In this document: in pieces, positions 39,108 to 47,226 of the stretch
How positions within the stretch are numbered: position 1 is the stretch's first letter
Layout: each line of letters begins with the position of its first letter
Assembly (NCBI RefSeq): GCF_003572205.1
Contig: NZ_QXNY01000002.1
Span: 496,001 to 560,000 of the forward strand
DNA length: 64,000 bases
Source: Algihabitans albus
Lineage (GTDB): Bacteria; Pseudomonadota; Alphaproteobacteria; Kiloniellales; DSM-21159
Direction of reading: 5' to 3'
Position numbers and translations under genes: made by a program
The notes under the pieces: model-generated
Seen by the model: the letters and a program-made list of their open reading frames with translations, nothing else
What the model was told of the DNA's origin: nothing
The model's database searches: none

Positions 39108-40445
39108 ATGAGCGACCAATCCAAGACCGTGACCTCACGCAACCCGGAGACTCAGGTTCTGCACGCCGGCTGGCGGGCCGACCCGGCCACCGGAGCGGTC
39201 GCGGTGCCGATCTATCAGACCACCAGCTATCAGTTCGACAGCACCCAGCACGCCGAGAACCTCTTCGCCCTGAAGGAGCTCGGCAATATCTACAGCCGCA
39301 TCATGAACCCGACCGTGGACGTGCTGGAAAAGCGCATCACGGCTCTCGACGGCGGTGCCGCCGCTCTGGCGACCTCGTCCGGCCAGGCCGCCAGCGCCCT
39401 GGCGATCCAGAATATCGCCCAGGCCGGCGACAATATCGTCAGTTCGACGGACCTCTACGGCGGCACCTGGAACCTCTTCGCCAACACCTTCGCGACCCAA
39501 GGAATCGAAGTCCGGTTCGTCGACCCGAGCGACCCGGAGAACTTTCGCCGCGCTACAGACGAAAAAACCCGCGCCTACTATGCCGAAACCCTGCCGAACC
39601 CGAAGCTGACCGTCTTTCCCATCGCGGAGGTGGCGACGATCGGACGCGAATTGGGCGTGCCGCTGATCGTCGACAACACCGCGGCTCCGCTGCTCTGCAA
39701 GCCGCTCGAGCAGGGCGCGGCCATCGTCATCTACTCGACGACCAAGTGGATCGGCGGGCACGGCACCTCGGTCGGCGGCCTGATCGTCGACGGCGGGACT
39801 TTCGACTGGGAAGCCCATGCCGAGCGCTTCCCGCTTCTGACCCAACCGGACCCCAGCTATCACGGAGCGGTCTGGACGGAGGCGGTCAAGCCGCTGGGGC
39901 CCATCGCCTACATCATCAAAGCTCGGGTCACCCTGCAGCGCGATCTCGGTGCCGCCATGACCCCGCACAACGCCTTCCTGTTCCTGCAGGGTCTGGAGAC
40001 GCTGCCGCTGCGCATCCGCGAGCACAGCCGCAACGCCCTGGCGGTGGCCGAGTACCTCAGGGATCACCCCGCCGTCCTGTCGGTCACCTATGCGGGGCTG
40101 CATGACGACGCCGAACAGAAACGCCGCGCCGAGACCTATCTGCGCGGCGGCTTTGGGGGCTTGGTCGGCTTCGAGTTAAAGGATGGGGCCGAGGCCGGGC
40201 GGAACTTCATCGAAGGCCTGGAGCTGTTCTACCATGTGGCCAACATCGGCGACGCGCGCTCCCTGGCCATCCATCCGGCAACGACCACGCACTCGCAATT
40301 GACGGCGGAGGAGCAACTGGCGAGCGGTGTCACCCCCGGCTACGTCCGTCTGTCGGTCGGTATCGAGCATATCGACGATATCCTCGCCGACCTCGACCGT
40401 GGCCTGGCGGCAGCCTGTGCGCAGACCGCCGCAGCGGCCGAATAG
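39108..40445 (+). CDS. metZ: O-acetylhomoserine aminocarboxypropyltransferase (sulfhydrylase)
   Basis: This PLP enzyme makes homocysteine (or methionine) from O-acetylhomoserine and sulfide or methanethiol. The 445-residue protein belongs to the Cys/Met metabolism fold. It shows AALATSSGQAASALAIQ near residue 83, PKLTVFPI, VDNTAAPLLCKPLEQGA and the PLP-binding Lys in IVIYSTTKWIGGHGTSVGG near residue 212. The alternative symbol is metY. Start ATG 39108 has AGAAGAT before it. It is governed by the upstream SAM-II riboswitch and ended by the hairpin at 40460. Confidence 0.94.
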   Translation: MSDQSKTVTSRNPETQVLHAGWRADPATGAVAVPIYQTTSYQFDSTQHAENLFALKELGNIYSRIMNPTVDVLEKRITALDGGAAALATSSGQAASALAIQNIAQAGDNIVSSTDLYGGTWNLFANTFATQGIEVRFVDPSDPENFRRATDEKTRAYYAETLPNPKLTVFPIAEVATIGRELGVPLIVDNTAAPLLCKPLEQGAAIVIYSTTKWIGGHGTSVGGLIVDGGTFDWEAHAERFPLLTQPDPSYHGAVWTEAVKPLGPIAYIIKARVTLQRDLGAAMTPHNAFLFLQGLETLPLRIREHSRNALAVAEYLRDHPAVLSVTYAGLHDDAEQKRRAETYLRGGFGGLVGFELKDGAEAGRNFIEGLELFYHVANIGDARSLAIHPATTTHSQLTAEEQLASGVTPGYVRLSVGIEHIDDILADLDRGLAAACAQTAAAAE

Positions 40446-40459
40446 ATGCGGGTTCCGAC

Positions 40460-40486
40460 GGGGTGGCCGTTTCGGCCGCCCCTTTC
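40460..40486 (+). terminator. Terminator after the sulfhydrylase gene
   Basis: GGGGTGGCCG pairs with CGGCCGCCCC around a TTT loop, a 10-bp stem, and is followed by TTT. It begins 15 bases after the stop codon. The U run is short. Confidence 0.75.
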
Positions 40487-40531
40487 GGTGCCTCTCATCA
40501 CTCTCCCTGCGCCTTACAGGACAGCTCGCCC

Positions 40532-41074
40532 ATGAACCGGTTGCAACCGCCGACGCTTCTCGTCATCGACGCACAGGCCGCGCTCGATGATCCCCGCTGG
40601 GGCCGTCGCAACAATCCCGAGGCCGAAGCGATCATCGCCAGTCTTCTCTCCGTTTGGCGCTCAGCCGGCGCGCCGGTGATCCATGCTCACCACTTGCCGG
40701 GAGAGGAGACCTCGACCTTCCAGGGGCCGGGCAGTGCGACCAAGCCGGAGGCCCTGCCGCAAGCCGAGGAATGGCTGCTCTGGAAGTCGGCGCCCTCAGC
40801 CTTCGCCGGCACGTCACTGTCGCGCCTGCTCGCCGGTGCGGGAGCGCAGACCCTGGCGATCTGCGGCTTCGTGACGGACAACTCGATCGCCGCGACGGCG
40901 CAGGCGGCCAAGGGTCTGGGGTATGCGACACAGGTCGTCGCCGACGCTTGCGCAACCTTCGACCAGCACGGTCCGGGCGGCGACCTGCAACGCGCCGAGG
41001 AGGTTCATGCTCGCAGTCTCGCTGATATGAGACGCGAGAAGACCGAGGTTGTGGAAAGTGCCGCGTTCCTCTGA
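40532..41074 (+). CDS. Isochorismatase-fold hydrolase with Ser at the cysteine position
   Basis: The 180-residue protein has the isochorismatase/cysteine-hydrolase fold with LLVIDAQAALDDP (acidic residue), WKSAPSAF (Lys) and AICGFVTDNSIAATAQAAK. Where typical cysteine hydrolases have TDVCV, this protein has TDNSI, so the nucleophile is Ser or is lost. Start ATG 40532 gives the standard N terminus. It follows the sulfhydrylase gene after the terminator. An inactive or altered enzyme is possible. Confidence 0.82.
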   Translation: MNRLQPPTLLVIDAQAALDDPRWGRRNNPEAEAIIASLLSVWRSAGAPVIHAHHLPGEETSTFQGPGSATKPEALPQAEEWLLWKSAPSAFAGTSLSRLLAGAGAQTLAICGFVTDNSIAATAQAAKGLGYATQVVADACATFDQHGPGGDLQRAEEVHARSLADMRREKTEVVESAAFL

Positions 41075-41083
41075 ACCGCCGGA

Positions 41084-41671
41084 TCACCGGGCCGGCATAG
41101 ACCCGGTCACATCCGGTGCGGCCGGATCGGATCGCGACATGACCAGCGTGGGTTGGCCCCGGTAGGTTCCCATCGTCTCTTCCGCGTACCCCACTTTTCG
41201 CGCCACAGCGATCGATGCGACATGCTCCGGAGCCAGGATACAGACCGTCTTCTCGAACCCTGGGCGGCCACCCGCCCAGTCGAGAATGCGGGATACCGCC
41301 TCGGTGGCGAAGCCCTTGCCGTGCTCCGCGCTCTTCAGGACCCAGCCGGATTCCGGCATGCCTTCAAGCGACGGCCTCATGGCTCTGCGGTAGTCGGCAA
41401 AACCGACTTCCCCGAGAAAACGCCCACCCTCCTTGGCTTCGACGACCCAGTAGCCGAAACCAAGCCAGGACCAGTGGCCCCTGTATCTCAGAAGGCGCGA
41501 CCAGGAGTCTTCCCGAGAAGACGGCGTCCCGGAAATCTGCACGACCACCTTCGGGTCGGCCCACATGGCCGCGCTCTCCGTGAAGTCGCTGCGCCGGTGT
41601 CCTCGCAGAAGCAGGCGCGATGTTTCCAGCCGCGGCACGATCCCGTCGTCCGGGTCCTGTGCCACGGTCAC
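41084..41671 (-). CDS. GNAT N-acetyltransferase (RimJ/RimL type)
   Basis: The 195-residue protein transfers acetyl groups from acetyl-CoA. It begins with LETSRLLLRGHRRSDF and has GFGYWVVEAKEGGRFLGEVGFADYRR and the acetyl-CoA-binding AEHGKGFATEAVSRIL near residue 113. The acceptor, protein or small molecule, is unknown. It converges on the isochorismatase-fold gene and follows the TRAP binding-protein gene on the same strand. Confidence 0.88.
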   Translation of the reverse strand: MTVAQDPDDGIVPRLETSRLLLRGHRRSDFTESAAMWADPKVVVQISGTPSSREDSWSRLLRYRGHWSWLGFGYWVVEAKEGGRFLGEVGFADYRRAMRPSLEGMPESGWVLKSAEHGKGFATEAVSRILDWAGGRPGFEKTVCILAPEHVASIAVARKVGYAEETMGTYRGQPTLVMSRSDPAAPDVTGSMPAR

Positions 41672-41723
41672 GCAGCCCGCCGGAGATACGACGGTTTTCT
41701 TGGCTTGAACATGTCCTAGGCCG

Positions 41724-42824
41724 TCAGCCGGCCGCCAAGCTGCGCATGTTCAAAACGCCTTGCTCGCCGTGGGGTCCGTAGGCTCGAGCTTGGGCCAGAA
41801 AGTCCATATAGCTGTCATGCACCCGCCCCGTGAGAGAATCGCTCGCCGCGACCTCCTCCAGAACGAGGCGGCTCTCTTCGCCCAGCCGCTCCACGACAGC
41901 ATCCGGGAAGCGGCGGATCTCCACGCCGTGCTCGTCGAGCAACGTCTGGAAAGCCACCACGTTGTGGTAGGTGAAGTCCGCCAGGGTTTCCAAGGCCGTC
42001 GCGGAGGCCGCCGTCTGTATCGCCTCCTGCAGATCCGGTTCCAGGGACGCGAAGACCGCGGCGTTGAAGATGACCTCCAGACTCGGTCCCGGCTCATGGA
42101 AGCCCGGCATGTAGTAGTATTTGGCGAAGCGGTGCAGACCGAAGGCGATGTCGTTCCAGGGGCCGATCCAGTCGGCGCCGTCGACCGTGCCCGTCGCCAA
42201 GGCCGGCATGATCTCGCCCGGCGGTGTCAGCACCGGAGCCGCGCCGAGCCGCCGCAGGACCTCGCCGCCCAGCCCCGCGATGCGGAATTTCAATCCCTGG
42301 AAGTCCTCGACGCTGGTGATCTCCGTGTTGAACCAGCCGCCGGCCTGAGTTCCGGAGGAGCCAGCGTAGAACGGCAACACGCCGAGCGGCTGGTAAACCT
42401 CTTCCCAGAGAATCTGACCGCCGCCGAAGCGCAGCCAGGCCGCGAACTCGACGGCCGTCATGCCGAAGGGTACGCCGGTAAAGTAGTGTAGAGCCTGCGA
42501 TTTACCGACCCAGTAGTAGGGCGTGGCATGGGCGAGGTCGGCGGTGCCCTCGCGGACCGCATCGAAGGCCTCGAAGGGCGGCACCAATTCGCCGGCGGCA
42601 AAGAAGTCGATCTCCAGGCGGCCGCCGGACAGTCTTCGCAGCCGTTCGGCGAAGCGGTTGGCGTTGACGCCGACGCCCGGCGCGTTGGCTGGCCAAGCGG
42701 TGACCATGGTCAGCTTTCGAGGCGCCGACTGGGCCAGCGCGGGAGCAGCCAGGCCCGCCGTCGCGGTCGCTCCGGTCGCGGCTGCTCCGGCAGTGGTCAG
42801 AAAAGTACGACGGGTTGTTGGCAT
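41724..42824 (-). CDS. TRAP transporter substrate-binding protein, TakP-like, with Tat signal
   Basis: The 366-residue periplasmic protein has a twin-arginine leader ([29 protein letters not shown]). It is very like TakP of Rhodobacter, which binds alpha-keto acids such as pyruvate, shown by FYAGSSGTQAGGWFNTEI, LKFRIAGLGGEVLRRLG and WIGPWNDIAFGLHRFAKYYYMPG. Start ATG 42824 gives a proper leader. No DctQM permease genes are adjacent, so it either shares a distant permease or is an orphan. It is divergent from hemB. Confidence 0.9.
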   Translation of the reverse strand: MPTTRRTFLTTAGAAATGATATAGLAAPALAQSAPRKLTMVTAWPANAPGVGVNANRFAERLRRLSGGRLEIDFFAAGELVPPFEAFDAVREGTADLAHATPYYWVGKSQALHYFTGVPFGMTAVEFAAWLRFGGGQILWEEVYQPLGVLPFYAGSSGTQAGGWFNTEITSVEDFQGLKFRIAGLGGEVLRRLGAAPVLTPPGEIMPALATGTVDGADWIGPWNDIAFGLHRFAKYYYMPGFHEPGPSLEVIFNAAVFASLEPDLQEAIQTAASATALETLADFTYHNVVAFQTLLDEHGVEIRRFPDAVVERLGEESRLVLEEVAASDSLTGRVHDSYMDFLAQARAYGPHGEQGVLNMRSLAAG

Positions 42825-42975
42825 CGGCTCGCTCCTCGATTCCGGCAATTCGGCTCTCTGCGCGGCATCTTGCCCGGATGCCGGATCTTGCGCCATCACT
42901 TGAGCAACGGCGGGGAGAGGCCTATCCTCACCCGTCAAGCAACAAGCACACACAACGAGTGCGGTGGAAAGATCG

Positions 42976-44028
42976 ATGCCGGAGGACAGCCCTACCTTTC
43001 TGCGCCAGACGGTCACGGCACAGCCGACGGCCGCCGTGACCGGCGCCTATCCTCAGCTTCGGCTGCGCCGCAATCGGACCCACGGCTGGACCCGCAGACT
43101 GGTTGCCGAAACGCGGCTCGGCATCGACGATCTGATCTGGCCCATCTTCCTGCGCGACGAAAGTTGCGTGGAGGCGGAAATTCCGTCGATGCCGGGGGTG
43201 CGACGCGTCTCGCTCGCGGAGCTGTCCGACGCTGTCGGCCGTGCCGCCGAGCTGGGGATTCCGGCCGTCGCGCTCTTTCCCTATGTCGAACCGGATAAGA
43301 AAACGGCCGCCTGCGACGAGGCCGTCGACCCCGAAAACCTGATTTGCCGCGCCGTGCGCAAGATCAAGGCGGAGACGCCCAATCTCGGCGTGATCTGCGA
43401 CGTGGCGCTCGACCCCTTCAACGCGCTCGGTCACGACGGGATCGTCCACGGCGACCGGATCCTGAACGACGAGACGATCGATATTCTCTGTCGTCAGGCC
43501 CTGGTCCAGGCCGAGGCCGGCTGCGATCTGGTCGCCCCTTCGGACATGATGGACGGGCGCATCGGCGAGATCCGCCGCCGCCTGGATGTCGAGGGCTATC
43601 AGGACGTCGCGATCTGCGCCTATGCCGCCAAGTATGCCAGCGCCTTCTACGGCCCCTTTCGCGAGGCCATCGGCTCGGGCGCGGCGCTCAAGGGCGATAA
43701 GCAGACCTATCAGATGAATCCCGCCAACTCCGACGAAGCGCTGCGCGAGGTCGCCCTCGATCTCGACGAGGGCGCGGATATGGTGATGGTCAAGCCGGGC
43801 ATGCCCTATCTCGACATCATCCGCCGCGTGAAGGAAACCTTTGCCGTCCCCACCCTCGCCTATCAGGTCAGCGGCGAGTACGCGATGATCAGAGGTGCCG
43901 GCCTGCAGGGCTGGATCGATGGCGATCGGGCGATGATGGAAGCCTTGCTGAGCTTCAAGCGCGCCGGTGCCGACGGGATCTTCACCTACTTCGCCATCGA
44001 AGCGGCGGAAAGACTGCGCGCCGGCTGA
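42976..44028 (+). CDS. hemB: Delta-aminolevulinic acid dehydratase (porphobilinogen synthase)
   Basis: HemB joins two aminolevulinate molecules to porphobilinogen in haem synthesis. The 350-residue protein has catalytic lysines in AYAAKYASAFYGPFR and MVMVKPGMPYLD. The metal loop reads DVALDPFNALGHDG, with Asp in place of the Cys triad, so it is the Mg-dependent form rather than zinc. ATG 42976 has GGAAAG upstream; GTG 42964 is an alternative. Its 3' end overlaps the convergent YheT-like gene by 43 bases. Confidence 0.95.
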   Translation: MPEDSPTFLRQTVTAQPTAAVTGAYPQLRLRRNRTHGWTRRLVAETRLGIDDLIWPIFLRDESCVEAEIPSMPGVRRVSLAELSDAVGRAAELGIPAVALFPYVEPDKKTAACDEAVDPENLICRAVRKIKAETPNLGVICDVALDPFNALGHDGIVHGDRILNDETIDILCRQALVQAEAGCDLVAPSDMMDGRIGEIRRRLDVEGYQDVAICAYAAKYASAFYGPFREAIGSGAALKGDKQTYQMNPANSDEALREVALDLDEGADMVMVKPGMPYLDIIRRVKETFAVPTLAYQVSGEYAMIRGAGLQGWIDGDRAMMEALLSFKRAGADGIFTYFAIEAAERLRAG

Positions 44029-45023
44029 CGCGCGACCTCCCCAAGGAAGGCCTCGAAACAGCGATCGTGCCAGGGCGTTCGGCTGCCCCGTCCGTGAAAA
44101 CCGACATGGCCTCCCTGCTTGGGCGTCAGCAGCGTCAGATGGCGGTTCTCGCTCCAGCGTTGGCGCAGGTAGCTCTCCCCCGGAATCCAGGGATCGTCGA
44201 GCGCCGTCACGATCAATGTCGGTACACGGATGCCGCGCCAGTAGCCCTTTGCGGCGGACTGCGCGTAGTAGTCCTCGGCACCGGCGAAACCGTTGGCCGG
44301 CGCGACAACTCTCTCGTCGAACTCCCAAACGCTCCGCACGGCGGCCAATACCTCTGGAGCGGCGGTGCTTTCCGCCTTCATCCGTCGCAACAGATAGCCG
44401 TGATAGACCCAGTTGCGCGGCTGCATCATCCGCACCTGGGTCGCCTTGAGGTCCACAGGTGCGGAGACGCTCGCGGCCGCGTGGATCGGCAGCGGCAGAC
44501 CGCCCTCGCCCAGGAGCTTCAGCAGCATGTTGCCGCCCAGCGAATAGCCCATGACCGCAACGCCCACGGCGGCCTCCGGCACCTGGTCCGCCAGAACGGC
44601 GAGGCCGCGGCGAAGATCGTCCGAGCGGCCGGCATGATAGTGACCCTCCGCAAGTGGGCGGGCGGGCCCCGCACCCCGCAGGTTGAGACGCACAACCGGA
44701 TAGCCAAGACGCAGAAAGTGGGCTGCGCTGGCCCTCAGATAGGTCGAGTCCTCGCAGCCGGTGAGGCCGTGGATCAGCAGCAGGATGGGCCGCTCGCCTG
44801 GCTCCGACGGCCGATGCAGCTTCGCCAAGAGACGATCGCCGTCGCCCAGATCGAACTCCAATCTTCGCTCCGGCCAAGGCGAAAGATCGAACTTGGGGCG
44901 CACCAAGGTGTTGCGCAGGGTCTGGAGGTCGCCGTTAAGCCAGGGCGCGCGCGCGTGGAAGTCCGACAGCATGGGATAGGAGATAGCATCGCTGGCGACC
45001 GGGTACAGCGCCTCCCCCGTCAC
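43986..45023 (-). CDS. YheT-family alpha/beta hydrolase
   Basis: The 345-residue protein has NGDLQTLRNTLVRPKF typical of YheT-like hydrolases, the oxyanion region LLLIHGLTGCEDSTYLRA, nucleophile GYSLGGNMLLKLLGE, and the Asp and His in DDPWIPG and GGHVGFHG. Such proteins act on short esters; substrates are unknown. The start is uncertain: GTG 45023 or ATG 44972, since neither has a good ribosome site. The 3' end overlaps hemB by 43 bases. Confidence 0.87.
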   Translation of the reverse strand: MTGEALYPVASDAISYPMLSDFHARAPWLNGDLQTLRNTLVRPKFDLSPWPERRLEFDLGDGDRLLAKLHRPSEPGERPILLLIHGLTGCEDSTYLRASAAHFLRLGYPVVRLNLRGAGPARPLAEGHYHAGRSDDLRRGLAVLADQVPEAAVGVAVMGYSLGGNMLLKLLGEGGLPLPIHAAASVSAPVDLKATQVRMMQPRNWVYHGYLLRRMKAESTAAPEVLAAVRSVWEFDERVVAPANGFAGAEDYYAQSAAKGYWRGIRVPTLIVTALDDPWIPGESYLRQRWSENRHLTLLTPKQGGHVGFHGRGSRTPWHDRCFEAFLGEVARQPARSLSAASMAK

Positions 45024-45056
45024 GCCCGGACGGGCGTGTCGTCGGCCAGACAGCGT

Positions 45057-45920
45057 TTACCGCGCAGCCGTCTCGTCCAGCCAATCCCGGATCGCCGCGA
45101 ACTCGAAAGGGCTGAGCAGCGCCGGCGCATGCCCCGCGCCCGGGATCTCGACAAGCCGGGTCGGCGGGCCGCGCCGCCTCATCTCGGCCGCCGTCTCGGT
45201 GCTCAGCAGATCCGACTGGGCGCCCCGCAACAGCAGAACCGGGCAGGAGATCGCATCCCAGGTGGCCCAGAGATCCACGTCCTTCAGCGGCTGTCCGACG
45301 AAGGGGGCGCCGATCCCCGGATCGTAGTTCGACAGGTAGCCGCCATCGGGACCCGGGCGCAGCGAATCCCGTGTCAGCTTGGCCCACTGGGCGGCCGTGA
45401 GATCGCCGAAGCCGCCATAGGCTTTGCAAACATGTCGCTCGGCCTCGGCCAGATCGGCGAAGGCCCAGGTCTGGCCGACATATTCGGCGATGCGCTCCAG
45501 CGCCGCCTTGGGGATCAGAGGTCCCACATCGTTGACCACCAGGCGTTTGATGGGATGTCCGCGGCAGGCCGCCAGCATCATGCCGATCAAACCGCCCATG
45601 GAGGTTCCGATCCAATCCACCTCCTCCACATCGAGGCGGGCAAGCAAGGCCGTCATGTCCTGTAGATACTGGGCGTATCCGTAGTGCGCGGCATTGCCCA
45701 GCCAGTCGCTGTCGCCGCGCCCCACCACATCCGGACAGATCACTCGCCAACCCGCCTGAGCCAGGTGGGCGGCCAAGGCGTCGAAGTCGCGCCCGTTGCG
45801 CGTCAGGCCGTGGACGCAGACCACCGTGCGCCCCGCGTCGCGCGGCCCCCAGTCGCGGTAGGCGATCCGGTGGAACCCGCTAGCCGACAGGCCTTGGACG
45901 CGGCTTTCCTTCGGCTCCAT
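45057..45920 (-). CDS. Alpha/beta hydrolase
   Basis: The 287-residue protein has VVCVHGLTRNGRDFDALAAHLA, the DVVGRGDSDWL turn and the nucleophile motif WIGTSMGGLIGM near residue 106. A late PGAGHAPAL His is present. It is a complete fold without a signal peptide and its substrate cannot be told. Start ATG 45920 lies ten bases after the decarboxylase stop, so it is co-transcribed with that gene. Confidence 0.87.
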   Translation of the reverse strand: MEPKESRVQGLSASGFHRIAYRDWGPRDAGRTVVCVHGLTRNGRDFDALAAHLAQAGWRVICPDVVGRGDSDWLGNAAHYGYAQYLQDMTALLARLDVEEVDWIGTSMGGLIGMMLAACRGHPIKRLVVNDVGPLIPKAALERIAEYVGQTWAFADLAEAERHVCKAYGGFGDLTAAQWAKLTRDSLRPGPDGGYLSNYDPGIGAPFVGQPLKDVDLWATWDAISCPVLLLRGAQSDLLSTETAAEMRRRGPPTRLVEIPGAGHAPALLSPFEFAAIRDWLDETAAR

Positions 45921-45930
45921 TGCCGCCTCC

Positions 45931-47109
45931 CTACTGGCCGCGCGCAAGCGGCGCGTCTTCCACCACGACGAAGGTCTCGGGATAGAAGCCGTTGAAATGT
46001 GTGGCCAATGCGTTGGAGTAGGCGCCGATCTGATCGACTTCGATCCAATCGCCCTCACGTACGTCGGCCGGCAAGCGGAAGCGCTGAGGCAAGACGTCCA
46101 GAGAATCGCAGGTCGGGCCGTTGACGATGAAGTCCCGCTCCTCGGCGCTGGGTGTCGGGCCGTCCGGGCGAACCAGACGCACCGGCAGGCGGATCCCGGC
46201 ATCCACCATCTCCGACAGGCTGCCGTAGATGCCGTCGTTCACGTAGAGCTGGTCGTTCTTGCGCAGCTGTACCTGAATCAGCAACGAGCAACCGGAGGCG
46301 ACCAGAGCGCGCCCCGGCTCGCAAAACACCTCGACGCCGTCGAAGCCGTTTGCTGTCAAGCCGCGCGTCACCTCGTCGAGATAGAGTTCCAAGGGCGGCG
46401 CGACCATCTCAACGTAGTCCGCCGGGAAGCCGCCGCCGACGTCGAGACAGGCCAGTTCCACCTTCGCTTCCGCGGCGACCCGCCCGCAGATGTCGAGGGC
46501 CGTTCCGTAGGCTCCGGGCGTGCGGCACTGACTGCCGACATGGAAGGCCAGACCGACGCGGCAGCCGGCGGTGCGGGCCTGCCGCAGCAGCGCCACCGCC
46601 TCGCTTTCGGAACAGCCGAACTTCGCGGCCAGGTGATAGAGCGTTCCGGCCGCCGGCGGCGTCGTGAGCCGAACGATGACGACCAGCTCCTCGGGCAGCC
46701 CCTTGCGCGTCTCTTCCAGCACCTTCTCCAGCTCGCTGGCATGGTCGATCACGAAGTGCCGTACGCCGTAGACCTCATAGGCCGTGCGGATGACGGCCCG
46801 TCCCTTGACCGGGTGCATGAAGTAGGTCCGTGCGTCGGGATAGGCTTCGGAGACCTGCGCGATTTCCGGCAGGCTCGCCGTATCGAAGTGGCGGATACCG
46901 GCGTCGTAGAGCGCGCGGAGCACCTGGGGGTGCGGGTTGCATTTGACCGCATAGAGCACCGAGCCGGAGAAACGATCCAGAAAGGCCCGCGCGTTCGCCG
47001 CCAACTGATGTGGACGCAGCAGGTAGACAGGATAGCTGGGCGACAGCGCGCGCGCCACGGCCTCGGCATCCACGTAGCTGACGTTTCGAGCGCTCCGGCG
47101 CTGGGACAT
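45931..47109 (-). CDS. Ornithine/lysine decarboxylase, fold type III
   Basis: This PLP-dependent decarboxylase makes putrescine or cadaverine. The 392-residue protein has the PLP-binding Lys56 in LYAVKCNPHPQVLRAL, FHVGSQCRTPGAY, CLDVGGGFPADY, the phosphate-binding CEPGRALVA, and the catalytic-Cys motif NGPTCDSLD, all typical of eukaryotic-type ornithine decarboxylase, which some bacteria use for lysine and ornithine. Start is ATG 47109. It precedes the hydrolase gene. Confidence 0.92.
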   Translation of the reverse strand: MSQRRSARNVSYVDAEAVARALSPSYPVYLLRPHQLAANARAFLDRFSGSVLYAVKCNPHPQVLRALYDAGIRHFDTASLPEIAQVSEAYPDARTYFMHPVKGRAVIRTAYEVYGVRHFVIDHASELEKVLEETRKGLPEELVVIVRLTTPPAAGTLYHLAAKFGCSESEAVALLRQARTAGCRVGLAFHVGSQCRTPGAYGTALDICGRVAAEAKVELACLDVGGGFPADYVEMVAPPLELYLDEVTRGLTANGFDGVEVFCEPGRALVASGCSLLIQVQLRKNDQLYVNDGIYGSLSEMVDAGIRLPVRLVRPDGPTPSAEERDFIVNGPTCDSLDVLPQRFRLPADVREGDWIEVDQIGAYSNALATHFNGFYPETFVVVEDAPLARGQ

Positions 47110-47226
47110 GTGGAAGGACCCTCAAGCTGGGCATCGGGCCTGCCTTGATGAGCCTTTACCGGGAGCGACGCAACCCCGCAGAGAGACGCAGTGGGGAAGG
47201 CAGAAGGCAACGCGATCGGTGCGGAG

